DNA from: CAVPDA01 sp963702495
GTDB lineage: Bacteria; Pseudomonadota; Gammaproteobacteria; Burkholderiales; Rhodocyclaceae
Assembly (NCBI GenBank): GCA_963702495.1
Contig: CAVPDA010000018.1
Span: 558,001 to 622,000 of the forward strand
Length of the DNA stretch: 64,000 nt
Reading direction: 5' to 3'
Within the stretch, counting starts at the first letter, position 1, and each line of letters opens with the position of its first letter. Position numbers and translations under genes: made by a program. Below, in pieces: positions 1 to 7,937 of this stretch. The notes under the pieces were generated by a model. The model was not told the origin of the DNA, did not search any database, and worked only from the letters and a program-made list of their open reading frames with translations.

Positions 1-522
1 CGCACCTGGGGGATCAAGGTGCTGCGCTACGAGATCAAGAGCCTCACGCCGCCGGAGGCGATCCTGCGCTCGATGCAGGCGCAGATCACCGCCGAGCGCG
101 AGAAGCGCGCCCTCATCGCCAAGAGCGAGGGCCAGCGCCAGCAGGAGATCAACATCGCCGACGGCGCGAAGCAGGCCAAGGTGCTGCAGTCCGAAGGCGA
201 CAAGACGGCCGCGATCAACAAGGCGCAGGGCGAGGCGCTGGCACTCACGACCGTGGCCGAGGCGACCGCGAGCGCGGTACGACAGGTCGCGGCCGCCATC
301 GGCGCCGAGGGCGGGATGCTGGCCGCGAACCTGAAGGTCGCCGAGAAGTACGTCGACGCCTTCGCCAATCTCGCGAAGACCGGCAATACGCTGATCGTTC
401 CCGCGAACCTCACCGACGTGTCGGCGTTCGTGTCGACCGCGATGACGGTCCTCAACCGGACCAAGGTGTCCTCGGAAGCCGCGAGCGCCTCCCCCGCCGG
501 GCAGGGCAAATCGGGTGTGTAA
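1..522 (+). CDS. Stomatin/SPFH (band 7) family protein, 3' part only
   Basis: The reading frame is open from the first base, so the 5' part lies outside the window. The visible 173 residues begin with WGIKVLRYEIKSL, the end of an SPFH domain. An Ala/Glu/Lys/Gln-rich helical stretch follows (AEREKRALIAKSEGQRQQEIN), then a C-terminal tail. This matches the SLP2/paraslipin branch of the stomatins, membrane-anchored scaffolds that form oligomeric rings and usually partner an NfeD protein. A second slipin with its NfeD partner lies about 2.5 kb downstream on the other strand, so the genome has at least two such proteins. Stop is TAA at 520-522. Family assignment is good; the specific role is unknown. 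Confidence 0.85.
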   Translation, partial: RTWGIKVLRYEIKSLTPPEAILRSMQAQITAEREKRALIAKSEGQRQQEINIADGAKQAKVLQSEGDKTAAINKAQGEALALTTVAEATASAVRQVAAAIGAEGGMLAANLKVAEKYVDAFANLAKTGNTLIVPANLTDVSAFVSTAMTVLNRTKVSSEAASASPAGQGKSGV

Positions 523-597
523 GATCTCGAACCCGGCCCCTTTTGGAGAGGGAGTCTTTTCCGTGCAACATCGGGCGTCCGAATCGAACGGAGTCTC

Positions 598-1200
598 ATG
601 AGTACGAATCTGTCCCAGTTGCCTGCGGATCTTCCGGCGCCGATCGACGACGGTGCCGCGGCGCATCTGGAGGGGGCGCTCCTGCCGGATATCGCGCTTC
701 CGAGCACGGACGGCACGACAGTCGATCTCGCGCGACTGGAAGGTCGATGGGTCATCTACATCTACCCGATGACCGGCCGCCCGGACGTTGCTCTGCCTGA
801 CGGTTGGGACGCGATCCCGGGTGCTCGCGGCTGCACGCCGCAGTCCTGCAGCTTCCGGGACCACTACGCCGAGTTGAAGGCACTTGGTGCCGGCGTCTTT
901 GGGCTCAGCGCGCAAACCAGCGAATATCAACGCGAGGCTCGCGACAGACTGCATCTGCCCTTTCAATTGCTCAGCGACAGCCGGCTTCAACTGAAGCGCA
1001 CCCTGCGCCTGCCCACGTTCGAGACAGCCGGAATGGAGCTATTCAAGCGGCTGACACTCATTTCGCACCACGGGAGCATAAGGAAGGTGTTCTATCCCGT
1101 GTTTCCGCCGGATCGCAATGCCGACGACGTGCTGGCATGGCTGCGGGCAGACGCCCAAGCAGGCGCCGCAGGGGACGCGTCCAAAGCGGCGCGTCCCTGA
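598..1200 (+). CDS. Peroxiredoxin (AhpC/TSA, BCP/PrxQ-like)
   Basis: A 200-residue thioredoxin-fold peroxidase expected to reduce H2O2 and organic hydroperoxides in the cytoplasm. Visible: the N-terminal PDIALPSTDG strand typical of peroxiredoxins, WVIYIYPMTG around residue 55, and a GCTPQSCSFRD motif in which Cys79 is the likely peroxidatic and Cys84 the likely resolving cysteine, as in BCP/PrxQ proteins. An insertion separates the YPMTG strand from the Cys motif, longer than in E. coli BCP. ATG at 598 is preceded by GGAGTCTC, an acceptable ribosome binding site. The next gene starts 46 bp after the stop, so the two may be co-transcribed. Substrate is not predictable. Confidence 0.88.
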   Translation: MSTNLSQLPADLPAPIDDGAAAHLEGALLPDIALPSTDGTTVDLARLEGRWVIYIYPMTGRPDVALPDGWDAIPGARGCTPQSCSFRDHYAELKALGAGVFGLSAQTSEYQREARDRLHLPFQLLSDSRLQLKRTLRLPTFETAGMELFKRLTLISHHGSIRKVFYPVFPPDRNADDVLAWLRADAQAGAAGDASKAARP

Positions 1201-1245
1201 GCATTGGCGCTTGCAACGAACGCTGCGTCAACTACGATTTGGAGC

Positions 1246-1710
1246 ATGAGCGAGCAACCCGCTGCCCATGCCGAATCCGCTGCAGACCGCGAGTTCGTCA
1301 CCTCGCGGCTGATCGACGCACCGCGCGAGCGCGTGTTCCAGGCCTTCAGCGATCCCGTCCACCTGGCCCAGTGGTGGGGCCCGACCGGGTTCAGCAGCAC
1401 GTTTCACGAGTTCGATCTGCGTCATGGCGGCGCCTGGCGCTTCGTGATGCACGGCCCGGACGGCAGGAACTACAGCAACGAGAGTGTCTTCGTGGAAGTG
1501 GTGCCCCCGGAGCGGATTGTCTTCGAACACCTGTCCGGCCACCATTTCCTGATGACCATCACGTTTGCCGCGCAGGGTGACAGCACCTTGGTCGGCTGGC
1601 GCCAGGTTTTCGATACGGCGGCCGAATGCAAGCGCATTGCCAGTGTCGTCATCCCGGCCAACGAGCAGAACCTCGATCGCCTCGCCGCGCAGGTGCGCAA
1701 AGTGGCGTGA
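1246..1710 (+). CDS. SRPBCC/AHSA1 family protein
   Basis: A 154-residue protein of the START/Bet v1-like SRPBCC superfamily, AHSA1 (activator of Hsp90 ATPase homologue) branch. Diagnostic features are the N-terminal IDAPRERVFQAFSDPVHLAQWWGP segment (positions about 24-47), then GGAWRFVMHGPDG and the closing amphipathic helix ANEQNLDRLAAQV. These proteins form a hydrophobic cavity and are common in proteobacteria without an assigned substrate. A longer frame could begin at TTG 1204, but the ATG at 1246 sits at the expected distance from the domain, so I use it; the ribosome binding site (TTTGGAG) is very close and weak. Function is unknown beyond the fold. Confidence 0.8.
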   Translation: MSEQPAAHAESAADREFVTSRLIDAPRERVFQAFSDPVHLAQWWGPTGFSSTFHEFDLRHGGAWRFVMHGPDGRNYSNESVFVEVVPPERIVFEHLSGHHFLMTITFAAQGDSTLVGWRQVFDTAAECKRIASVVIPANEQNLDRLAAQVRKVA

Positions 1711-1801
1711 AGCCGGATGCCGCCTGAACCTTCCATCGGGCGGACCTCCGACGTCGTCGGCCTCGCCAGCCCAGCCCGAGGTGTTCCGCTCGAGTAGCCG
1801 C

Positions 1802-2053
1802 ATGAATTCGCCTGAGGAACCAGCCGTCGCGTCCGGCGGCATCCACAAGCGCCTGGCCTGGCTGATGGTGTGCCTGGGTGCCGGTGTCCTCGTGGGCGTT
1901 GCCGGCAGCGCGCTCACGGACAATTCCTACTGGTACCTGGCGATTCCGGCCGCTGTCGCCGCGGGTTGGCTCGTCGTCGCCGATCCTTCCGCGTGCGAAC
2001 CGTCGCCCGGCCGCCGCAGCGACGCACTGCCACGCAAGCACGACGCGCCCTGA
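1802..2053 (+). CDS. Small membrane protein, two predicted TM segments
   Basis: An 83-residue protein I do not recognise. It has a short polar N-terminus, then two hydrophobic stretches: LAWLMVCLGAGVLVGVAG (about residues 19-36) and WYLAIPAAVAAGWLVVA (about 45-61). The tail is Arg/Pro-rich and likely cytoplasmic. ATG at 1802 follows a weak GAGTAGCC. It lies between the SRPBCC gene and the hydrolase, with about 50 bp to the hydrolase start, so it may belong to the same transcript. Codon composition resembles its neighbours, which supports a real gene, but no homologue is recalled. Confidence 0.5.
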   Translation: MNSPEEPAVASGGIHKRLAWLMVCLGAGVLVGVAGSALTDNSYWYLAIPAAVAAGWLVVADPSACEPSPGRRSDALPRKHDAP

Positions 2054-2105
2054 CCCTTGCGCCGACGCAATCTCCCCCGGCCGCTCTTGTGTCCAACGCT
2101 GCCCC

Positions 2106-2928
2106 ATGACCATCGACCAAGGACCCAGAGTGCAGCCTCCGACTCCATTCTTCCGCGAAGCAGGGTCAGGACCGGGCGTCGTCTGCCTGCACGCCAATGC
2201 GAGTACTTCAAGTCAGTGGCGGGGGCTGATGGAGAGCCTGGCGCCCGGCTTTCGCGTGCTGGCCGCGGACGGTTACGGCGCGGGCAAGAGTCCGGCCTGG
2301 CCAGCGGATCGGCCGGTCCGGCTTCGCGATGAGGTGGAATTGCTGGAGCCGGTGTTCGCGCGCGCCGGTGATCCCTTTGCCCTGGTCGGACATTCCTACG
2401 GTGCCGCGGTGGCGCTCATCGCGGCCTTGAGACGGCCCGATCGCATCCGCGCCCTGGCCTTGTACGAGCCCACGCTGTTCGCGGTGGTGGACGCTGAAGT
2501 CCCGCCGCCGAACGATGCCGATGGGATTCGCGATGCCGTCGCCCGCGCCGCCGCCGCGCTCGAAGCTCGCGACCCGGACGGAGCGGCCCGGTGCTTCATC
2601 GACTTCTGGATGGGCACCGGCGCCTGGGATCAGATGCCGGAACAGCGCAAAGCCCCGATCGCCGCTTCCATCGCCAACATCCGCGGCTGGGCAGGTGCAC
2701 TGTTCGGGTGAACCGACGCCCCTGCAGGCCTTCTCCGGGCTGGACGTTCCGGTCCTGTACATGGTCGGAAAGGAGTCGCCTGCGTCGTCACGCGCGGTGG
2801 CACGGCTGCTGACGGCGGTGCTGCCGCGGGTGGAGGTGGTCGAGTTTGCGGCTCTGGGTCACATGGGCCCCGTCACCCATCCCGAGATCGTCAATGAAGC
2901 CATTTGCCGCTTCCTCGAACGGGGCTGA
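2106..2928 (+). pseudogene. Alpha/beta hydrolase, one-base frameshift
   Basis: An alpha/beta-hydrolase-fold protein split between two frames. The first frame (from ATG 2106) carries the oxyanion-loop region VVCLHANASTSSQW, the nucleophile elbow LVGHSYGAAVAL (Ser in G-H-S-Y-G) and most of the lid, ending at TGA near 2711. The second frame continues with LQAFSGLDVPVLYMVG and FAALGHMGPVTHPE, where His is the expected catalytic base. Dropping one G from the GGG at 2706-2708 joins the frames into a 273-residue protein of normal hydrolase length. Either a sequencing insertion or a recent inactivation. The acid residue is probably in the VLYMVGKESP region. Substrate unknown. Confidence 0.75.
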
Positions 2929-2983
2929 ACCCGGCGCCGGGCGCGCGCGCTGCGGCCTGCGGCCCGCGCGGCAGAACCGCCGG

Positions 2984-3820
2984 TCAGTTCCCGCGCTCGC
3001 TCGCGCCCTGGGAGTCGGAAATACCGCCGGCTGATTGCGTGCTCGTCTGCGGCAGTGCGGCTTCCCGCCCCGGCCCGATCAACTGGCTGATCAGGTCCAT
3101 CGGCAAGGGGAAGACGATGGTCGAATTCTTGTCGGCGGCGATCACGGTCAGCGTCTCCAGATAGCGCAGTTGCAGCGCCTGGGGCTGGCGGGCCAGCACT
3201 TGGGCGGCTTCCAGCAGGTGTTGCGCCGCCTGCAGCTCGCCCTCGGCGTGGATGACCTTGGCGCGGCGCTCGCGCTCGGCTTCGGCCTGGCGCGCGATGG
3301 CCCGTATCATTGTTTCGTTCAGGTCCACGTGCTTGATCGCGACGTTGGTTACCTTGATGCCCCAGGAGTCGGTCTGGGCATCGAGGATCTTCTGGATGTC
3401 GAGGTTGAGCCGCTCGCGCTCCGCCAGCATCTCGTCCAGCTCGTGCTTGCCCAGCACCTCGCGCAGGGTGGTCTGGGCGAGCTGGCCGGTGGCCTCCAGG
3501 TACTGCTCGACCTGGATGATGGCCTTCTGCGGGTCCACCACGCGAAAGTACAGCACCGCATTCACCCGCACCGACACGTTGTCGCGCGAGATCACGTCCT
3601 GGCTAGGCACGTCGAACACCTTGACCCGCAGGTCCACCCGCACCATCTGCTGTATGCCGGGGATGATCACGATCAGCCCGGGGCCCTTGACCTTCCAGAA
3701 GCGCCCCAGCATGAACACCACGCCGCGCTCGTACTCGCGCAGTATGCGCAGCGACGAGGCGAGCAGGACGAGGAGCAGGAACAGGAATCCGCCCAATCCC
3801 AGGTTGAAGTCGAACAGCAT
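2984..3820 (-). CDS. Slipin family SPFH protein (stomatin-like)
   Basis: A 278-residue membrane-anchored SPFH protein. A single hydrophobic N-terminal anchor (about residues 10-26, FLFLLLVLLASSLRI) is followed by the conserved EYERGVVFMLGRFWKVKGPG opening of the band 7 domain, then RVDLRVKVFDVPSQDVISRDNV and a coiled Ala/Glu-rich segment (ARQAEAERERRAKVIHAEGE). The start is 2 bp after the stop of the NfeD gene, so the two form an operon. This pair is conserved across bacteria: NfeD is thought to work with the slipin ring in membrane microdomains or protein quality control. Length and motifs are normal for slipin-2-type proteins. Confidence 0.93.
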   Translation of the reverse strand: MLFDFNLGLGGFLFLLLVLLASSLRILREYERGVVFMLGRFWKVKGPGLIVIIPGIQQMVRVDLRVKVFDVPSQDVISRDNVSVRVNAVLYFRVVDPQKAIIQVEQYLEATGQLAQTTLREVLGKHELDEMLAERERLNLDIQKILDAQTDSWGIKVTNVAIKHVDLNETMIRAIARQAEAERERRAKVIHAEGELQAAQHLLEAAQVLARQPQALQLRYLETLTVIAADKNSTIVFPLPMDLISQLIGPGREAALPQTSTQSAGGISDSQGASERGN

Positions 3821-3822
3821 GG

Positions 3823-5199
3823 CTAGCCTCCCGTTTCCTTAGAATTTTCCGGCTGAACATCGAGGGTGAGACCGTCCACGCGCACGACGCGGACGGTCTG
3901 GCCGCGCCGCATCGCCTGTGCGCTGCGCACCCGCCAGTTCTCCCCGTGCACCCTGGCCCAACCCTCCGCCCCCTCGATCTCGATGACCTCGCCGCTGCTG
4001 CCGACGAGTTCTTCGCGCCCGCTGACGACGGGCCGGCGCCGCGCCCTGGCGGCCATGCCGGCCACGAGGAAGAGGAAGGCGGCGCTGGCCAGGGCCATGG
4101 CGACGATCAGCGCCAGCGGAATGCCGAGCGCGGGCACGTCGCTGTCGATGAGAAATACCGCTCCGAGGACGAACGAGACGATGCCGCCGATGCCCAGCGC
4201 GCCGAAGCTCGGGGCGAAAGCCTCGGCCACCATCAGGGCGAGCCCGAGCAGGATCAATCCCAAGCCGGCGTAATTTACCGGCAGCAGATGGAAGGCGAAC
4301 AGGGCCAGCACCAGGCAGATGGCGCCGACGATGCCGGGCAGGACGAAGCCCGGATTGGAGAACTCGAAGAACAGGCCATACACGCCGATCATCATCAGCA
4401 CCAGCGCGACGCTGGGATTGGTGATGACGCCGAGCACCCGGTTGCGCCAGCCGGGCTCGATGGTCTCGGCCACGGCGGCCGCGGTCTGCAGGCGCAGCGT
4501 GGCGTGGGACAGCTTGACCTCGCGCCCGTCGAGCTTGCGCAGCAGATCCGGCACGTCCTGCGCGATCAGGTCTGCAACCTTCTGTTCCACCGCCTCCGCG
4601 GCGGACAGGCTCACCGCCTCGCGCACCGCCCGCTCCGCCCACTGCGCATTGCGCCCGCGCAACTGGGCCAGACCGCGGATGTACGCGGAGGCATCGTTGA
4701 TCTGCTTCGCGGTCATGGCGTCGGCATGGCCGGCGCCGTCCTTGCCGCCCTCCTCGTCGCCGGACGCGGGCTTGCGCGCGGCCCCCGGCGCGCCGATCTG
4801 CACCGGCGTGGCGGCGCCCAGGTTGGTGGCGGGCGCCATCGCGGCAATGTGGCTGGCATAGAGGATGTAGGTGCCGGCGCTGGCCGCCCGCGCGCCGTCG
4901 GGCGCAACGAAGGTCGCCACCGGCACGGGCGAGGCGAGGATGTCCTTGACGATCTCGCGCATCGAGGTATCCAGGCCGCCGGGCGTATCCATGCGCAGCA
5001 CGACGAGCTGGGCCTGGCGCTGCACCGCCTTCTCCAATCCGCGGCGGATGTAATCGGCGGTGGCCGGGCCGATGGCGCCGTCGATCTCCAGGACGAGCAC
5101 CGGGTCGGCGGCGAGGGCCGCTTCGGACTGGAACAGGGGCAGGAACAACCCCGGCGCCATGAGCGCGGCGAAGAGCAGGGCGCGAAAAAGCGGTGGCAT
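3823..5199 (-). CDS. nfeD: NfeD family membrane-bound serine protease (long form)
   Basis: A 458-residue long-form NfeD. A signal peptide or anchor occupies about residues 1-30. It is followed by a ClpP-class protease domain with MDTPGGLDTSMREIV and the nucleophile region GARAASAGTYIL, where the Ser is the probable nucleophile. A hydrophobic block of about four TM helices spans roughly residues 250-375 (VALVLMMIGVYGLFFEF, LGLILLGLALMVAEAF, GIGGIVSFVLGAVFLI). A C-terminal OB-fold follows (REELVGSSGEVIE ... GWARVHGENWRV). Known members cleave near the C-terminus of the partner slipin, which here is encoded immediately downstream. No clear ribosome binding site precedes ATG 5199. Confidence 0.92.
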   Translation of the reverse strand: MPPLFRALLFAALMAPGLFLPLFQSEAALAADPVLVLEIDGAIGPATADYIRRGLEKAVQRQAQLVVLRMDTPGGLDTSMREIVKDILASPVPVATFVAPDGARAASAGTYILYASHIAAMAPATNLGAATPVQIGAPGAARKPASGDEEGGKDGAGHADAMTAKQINDASAYIRGLAQLRGRNAQWAERAVREAVSLSAAEAVEQKVADLIAQDVPDLLRKLDGREVKLSHATLRLQTAAAVAETIEPGWRNRVLGVITNPSVALVLMMIGVYGLFFEFSNPGFVLPGIVGAICLVLALFAFHLLPVNYAGLGLILLGLALMVAEAFAPSFGALGIGGIVSFVLGAVFLIDSDVPALGIPLALIVAMALASAAFLFLVAGMAARARRRPVVSGREELVGSSGEVIEIEGAEGWARVHGENWRVRSAQAMRRGQTVRVVRVDGLTLDVQPENSKETGG

Positions 5200-5432
5200 G
5201 GAGCGATCACTCGATCAGGATGGCACAGCCGGTCGCGGGGGGCCGTTCCGTGCCGGGAGGCACCGCCCCGGTCAGCGACTCTGCTGCGGATCGGCGCTTG
5301 CGGACGGACGAACCTCCGGCGCGGGTCTTCGCCGGCTTCGGTGCGATCGGAAACTAGCCTGCACCACCCGGCGGCAAAGCGCAACCGAAAGCGCACCGAA
5401 ACCGCAGGCGCCGGCGCGGCAAAGCGTGGAAG

Positions 5433-5906
5433 CTAGTGCGGATGCCCGGCGATCTCCTCGCTGTCGGCGCGGAGCGCGCGCTCATAGCGGTCCCGCAGCC
5501 CCGGAATCTCGACCACCTGTTCCCAGCTCAGGCCGCAGAACTCCAGCGCGACCCCCAGATCCTGGGCGTAGGCTTCTTCGCCGAAGTCGGTGTCGCCGGC
5601 ACCGATCGGGCGGCGGTAGCGGTCGTAGAAGGTTTCGGCCGAGGCGTGTGCCAGTCGCCGCAGCACCTCGACGATATCCTCTGCGCTGACCCGGACCGCA
5701 GCTTCCAGCGCACCGGGCTCCTCGCTCGGCTCCCAGCCGCGCAGAGCCACCCGCAGCCCGGTCAGTTCGGCGATCTCGTCCCGCAACCGCTCCACGTCGG
5801 CCGCCGCGTCCGGGCGCACCCACATGCGGCGCGGCACGCCGTGGTCCACATACACCTCGCCGCGCGTGGGCAGGCTGACCCACCCGTGCAAGAACGCACT
5901 TGCCAT
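5433..5906 (-). CDS. Hypothetical protein, conserved-looking, soluble
   Basis: A 157-residue soluble acidic protein that I do not recognise. ATG at 5906 is chosen because GAGGAGGT lies directly upstream; the frame extends further but without a ribosome binding site. It begins MASAFLHGWVSLPTRGEVYVDHG and has three helical, charge-rich segments, including AADVERLRDEIAELTGL, VSAEDIVEVLRRLAHASAETFYDRY and LGVALEFCGLSWEQVVEIPGLRDRYERAL. No signal peptide or TM helix. Codon use is like the neighbours. It stands alone, with non-coding DNA on both sides. Confidence 0.65.
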   Translation of the reverse strand: MASAFLHGWVSLPTRGEVYVDHGVPRRMWVRPDAAADVERLRDEIAELTGLRVALRGWEPSEEPGALEAAVRVSAEDIVEVLRRLAHASAETFYDRYRRPIGAGDTDFGEEAYAQDLGVALEFCGLSWEQVVEIPGLRDRYERALRADSEEIAGHPH

Positions 5907-6144
5907 AGGCACCTCCTCGTCGGATTCGGGTCTCCTGCCCCGCCGCAGTAGCCGCGGAAGCACCGCATCCGTCTTTCCGTTATAGGCGGCGCATGGCGCA
6001 GGATCAAATGCAGAGCGCCCGCCCCATCTGCTTCGCGCGCCCCGCCGTTCCCGCCGGGACGCGGGTCGGATTGCTCAAGACCGAGCAGGTCAAGTAGGCT
6101 TAGCCGGGGATGCGACGAATTCCCCCTTTTCGATGGAGCGACTC

Positions 6145-7095
6145 ATGAGCAAGAAATTCGCGTCGCAGGCGGACCTGCAGGAGAAGAAGGTCAGCTTCGA
6201 CAAGCTCTCGGACAACGCCTGGGCCTACACCGCCGAGGGCGATCCGAACACCGGCATCGTTGTCGGCGACGATGCGGTGCTGGTGGCCGACACCCAGGCC
6301 ACGCCGGTGATGGCGCAGGACGTCATCCGCCGCATCCGCGAAGTCAGCGACAAGCCGATCAAGTACGTCGTGCTGACCCACTATCACGCGGTGCGCGTGC
6401 TCGGCGCCTCCGGCTACCAGCCGCAGCAGATCATCGCCAGCCAGGACACCTACGACCTGATCGTCGAGCGCGGCGAACAGGACAGGAAGAGCGAGATCGA
6501 GCGCTTCCCGCGCCTGTTCCGGGCGGTCGAGTCGGTGCCGGGCCTGACCTGGCCCACCATCACCTTCAAAGGCGAGATGACCCTGTGGCTGGGCAAGCTG
6601 GAAGTCAGGCTGCTGCAACTCGGCCGCGGCCACACCAAGGGCGACACCGTGGTCTGGCTGCCGCAGCATAAGATCCTGTTCTCCGGCGACCTGGTGGAGT
6701 ACGAGGCCACGCCCTATGCCGGCGACGCCTACTTCGAAGACTGGCCGGCGACGCTGGACGCGATCGCCGCGCTCGCGCCGGAGAAGCTGGTGCCCGGCCG
6801 CGGCGCCGCGCTCACCACGCCCGGGCAGGTGCAGGCCGGACTCGCCGGTACCCGAGCCTTCGTCAGCGAGCTGTACGCCACGGTGAAGGCGGGTGCGGGC
6901 GCCGGCAAGGACCTGCGCGCCGTCTATCGCGAGACCTACGACCGCCTCAAGCCGCAATACGGCCAATGGGTGATCTTCGACCACTGCATGCCCTTCGATG
7001 TCACGCGCGCCTACGACCTCGCCACCGGGTACCGCGACCCGCGCATCTGGACCGCCGAGCGCGACAAGGAGATGTGGCAGGCGCTGGAAGGGTAG
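6145..7095 (+). CDS. MBL-fold metallo-hydrolase with altered metal motif
   Basis: A 316-residue metallo-beta-lactamase-fold protein. The fold is shown by VGDDAVLVADTQATP (about 40-54), YVVLTHYHAVRVLGAS (about 74-89), LLQLGRGHTKGDTVVWLPQHKILFSGDLVEYEATP and LVPGRGA. Canonical enzymes have HxHxDH after the second strand; here it reads H79-Y-H81-A-V-R, so the Asp and third His are replaced, while GRGHTKGDT and FSGDL are kept. It may bind one metal or have a changed reaction. ATG 6145 is preferred over 6133 because GGAG sits 7-8 bp upstream. It heads a run leading to fumarylacetoacetase. The last 80 bp of the gene are part of a tandem duplication. Confidence 0.85.
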   Translation: MSKKFASQADLQEKKVSFDKLSDNAWAYTAEGDPNTGIVVGDDAVLVADTQATPVMAQDVIRRIREVSDKPIKYVVLTHYHAVRVLGASGYQPQQIIASQDTYDLIVERGEQDRKSEIERFPRLFRAVESVPGLTWPTITFKGEMTLWLGKLEVRLLQLGRGHTKGDTVVWLPQHKILFSGDLVEYEATPYAGDAYFEDWPATLDAIAALAPEKLVPGRGAALTTPGQVQAGLAGTRAFVSELYATVKAGAGAGKDLRAVYRETYDRLKPQYGQWVIFDHCMPFDVTRAYDLATGYRDPRIWTAERDKEMWQALEG

Positions 7096-7326
7096 GGCGG
7101 GCCGCGCCCGCCGACCGGCGCGCAATCGGAGAGTCCCATGCTGATCCGCAAAATTCATCACGTCGCCTACGACCTCGCCACCGGGTACCGGGACCCGCGC
7201 ATCTGGACTGCCGAGCGCGACAAGGAAATGTGGGCGGCCCTGGAACGGTAGGGCGGGCCGCGCCCGCCGACCGGCACGCAATAGGAGAGTCCCATGCTGA
7301 TCCGCAAAATTCATCACGTCGCCTAC
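7015..7326 (+). repeat. 156-bp tandem duplication spanning MBL gene end and VOC gene start
   Basis: Bases 7015-7170 and 7171-7326 are two head-to-tail copies of 156 bp with, by eye, nine mismatches. Each copy contains the final 26 codons of the MBL gene, its stop, a GGGCGGGCCGCGCCCGCC intergenic element, a ribosome binding site and the first 11 codons of the VOC gene. The differences in the coding part are mostly silent or conservative (for example MWQALEG against MWAALER). This suggests the second copy derives from a diverged paralogue rather than a very fresh slippage event. Confidence 0.95.
7138..7251 (+). pseudogene. Chimeric 37-codon ORF created by the tandem duplication
   Basis: ATG 7138 has the same GGAGAGTCCC leader as the real VOC start at 7294. 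The ORF encodes the first 11 residues of the VOC protein (MLIRKIHHVAY) joined in frame to the last 26 residues of the MBL protein, ending at TAG 7249-7251. It would be translated if the leader is functional. More likely it is a by-product of the duplication, with no selected function. Its presence upstream could influence translation of the downstream VOC gene. Confidence 0.6.
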
Positions 7327-7842
7327 CGCTGCATCGACGCCAGGCAGACCGTCGAGTGGTACGGCCGGCACTTGGGGATGAAGTTCGTCCTCGCCATCGC
7401 CGAGGACGAAGTACCGTCCACCAAGGAGCCCGACCCCTACATGCACGTCTTCCTCGACGCCGGGCAGGGCAGCATCCTCGCCTTCTTCGAGCTGCCGACC
7501 AAGCCGCCCATGGACCGGGACCGCAACACGCCGGCCTGGGTGCAGCACCTCGCCCTGGAAGTCGATTCGGTCGAAACCCTGCTGGAGACCAAGGTCCGGC
7601 TGCAGTCCGAGGGTATCGATGTGATCGGCCCTACCGACCACACTCTCTTTCAGTCGATCTACTTCTTCGACCCCAACGGCCACCGCCTGGAACTGGCCGC
7701 CAATACCGCCACGCCCGAGATGATGAAGAAGCTCGACGACGTGAAGGTCGACATGCTCGAAGAGTGGTCCAGGACCAGGCGCGCTCCCCGGCATGCCGCC
7801 TGGATGCACGACGGCAGCATGGCCGGCGCGGCCAAGCCGTGA
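7294..7842 (+). CDS. VOC family protein (glyoxalase/dioxygenase superfamily)
   Basis: A 182-residue vicinal-oxygen-chelate protein with two paired beta-alpha-beta-beta-beta modules. Visible: KIHHVAYRCIDARQTVEWYGRHLGMKF at the N-terminus, where the first metal His is probably in IHHVAY. Later come VQHLALEVDSVETL, with a His-x-Ala pattern at the second module, and YFFDPNGHRLELAAN, with Glu in RLELA as the usual third ligand. ATG 7294 follows ATAGGAGAG. The gene lies between the MBL gene and fumarylacetoacetase, so a role in aromatic or keto-acid metabolism is likely, but the reaction cannot be assigned. The C-terminal tail of about 40 residues is helical and basic. Confidence 0.85.
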   Translation: MLIRKIHHVAYRCIDARQTVEWYGRHLGMKFVLAIAEDEVPSTKEPDPYMHVFLDAGQGSILAFFELPTKPPMDRDRNTPAWVQHLALEVDSVETLLETKVRLQSEGIDVIGPTDHTLFQSIYFFDPNGHRLELAANTATPEMMKKLDDVKVDMLEEWSRTRRAPRHAAWMHDGSMAGAAKP

Positions 7843-7860
7843 GCGCCTCCCTCACCCCCG

Positions 7861-7917
7861 GCCCCTCTCCCGCTTGCGGGCGAGGGGAGACGCGTGAATC
7901 GCCGACGCGACTTTCAC
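7861..7917 (+). repeat. CTCTCCC-hairpin / GACTTTCAC extragenic repeat, copy A
   Basis: Between the VOC and fumarylacetoacetase genes lies a hairpin of CCCCTCTCCC pairing with GGGCGAGGGG, followed about 20 bp later by GACGCGACTTTCAC. The same architecture recurs near 43293 and 62629, where the two copies are closer to each other than to this one. It is a REP-like extragenic element. It may also serve as an mRNA stem-loop between the two genes. Confidence 0.6.
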
Positions 7918-7937
7918 ATTGACCCGGAGCGCCGCCC

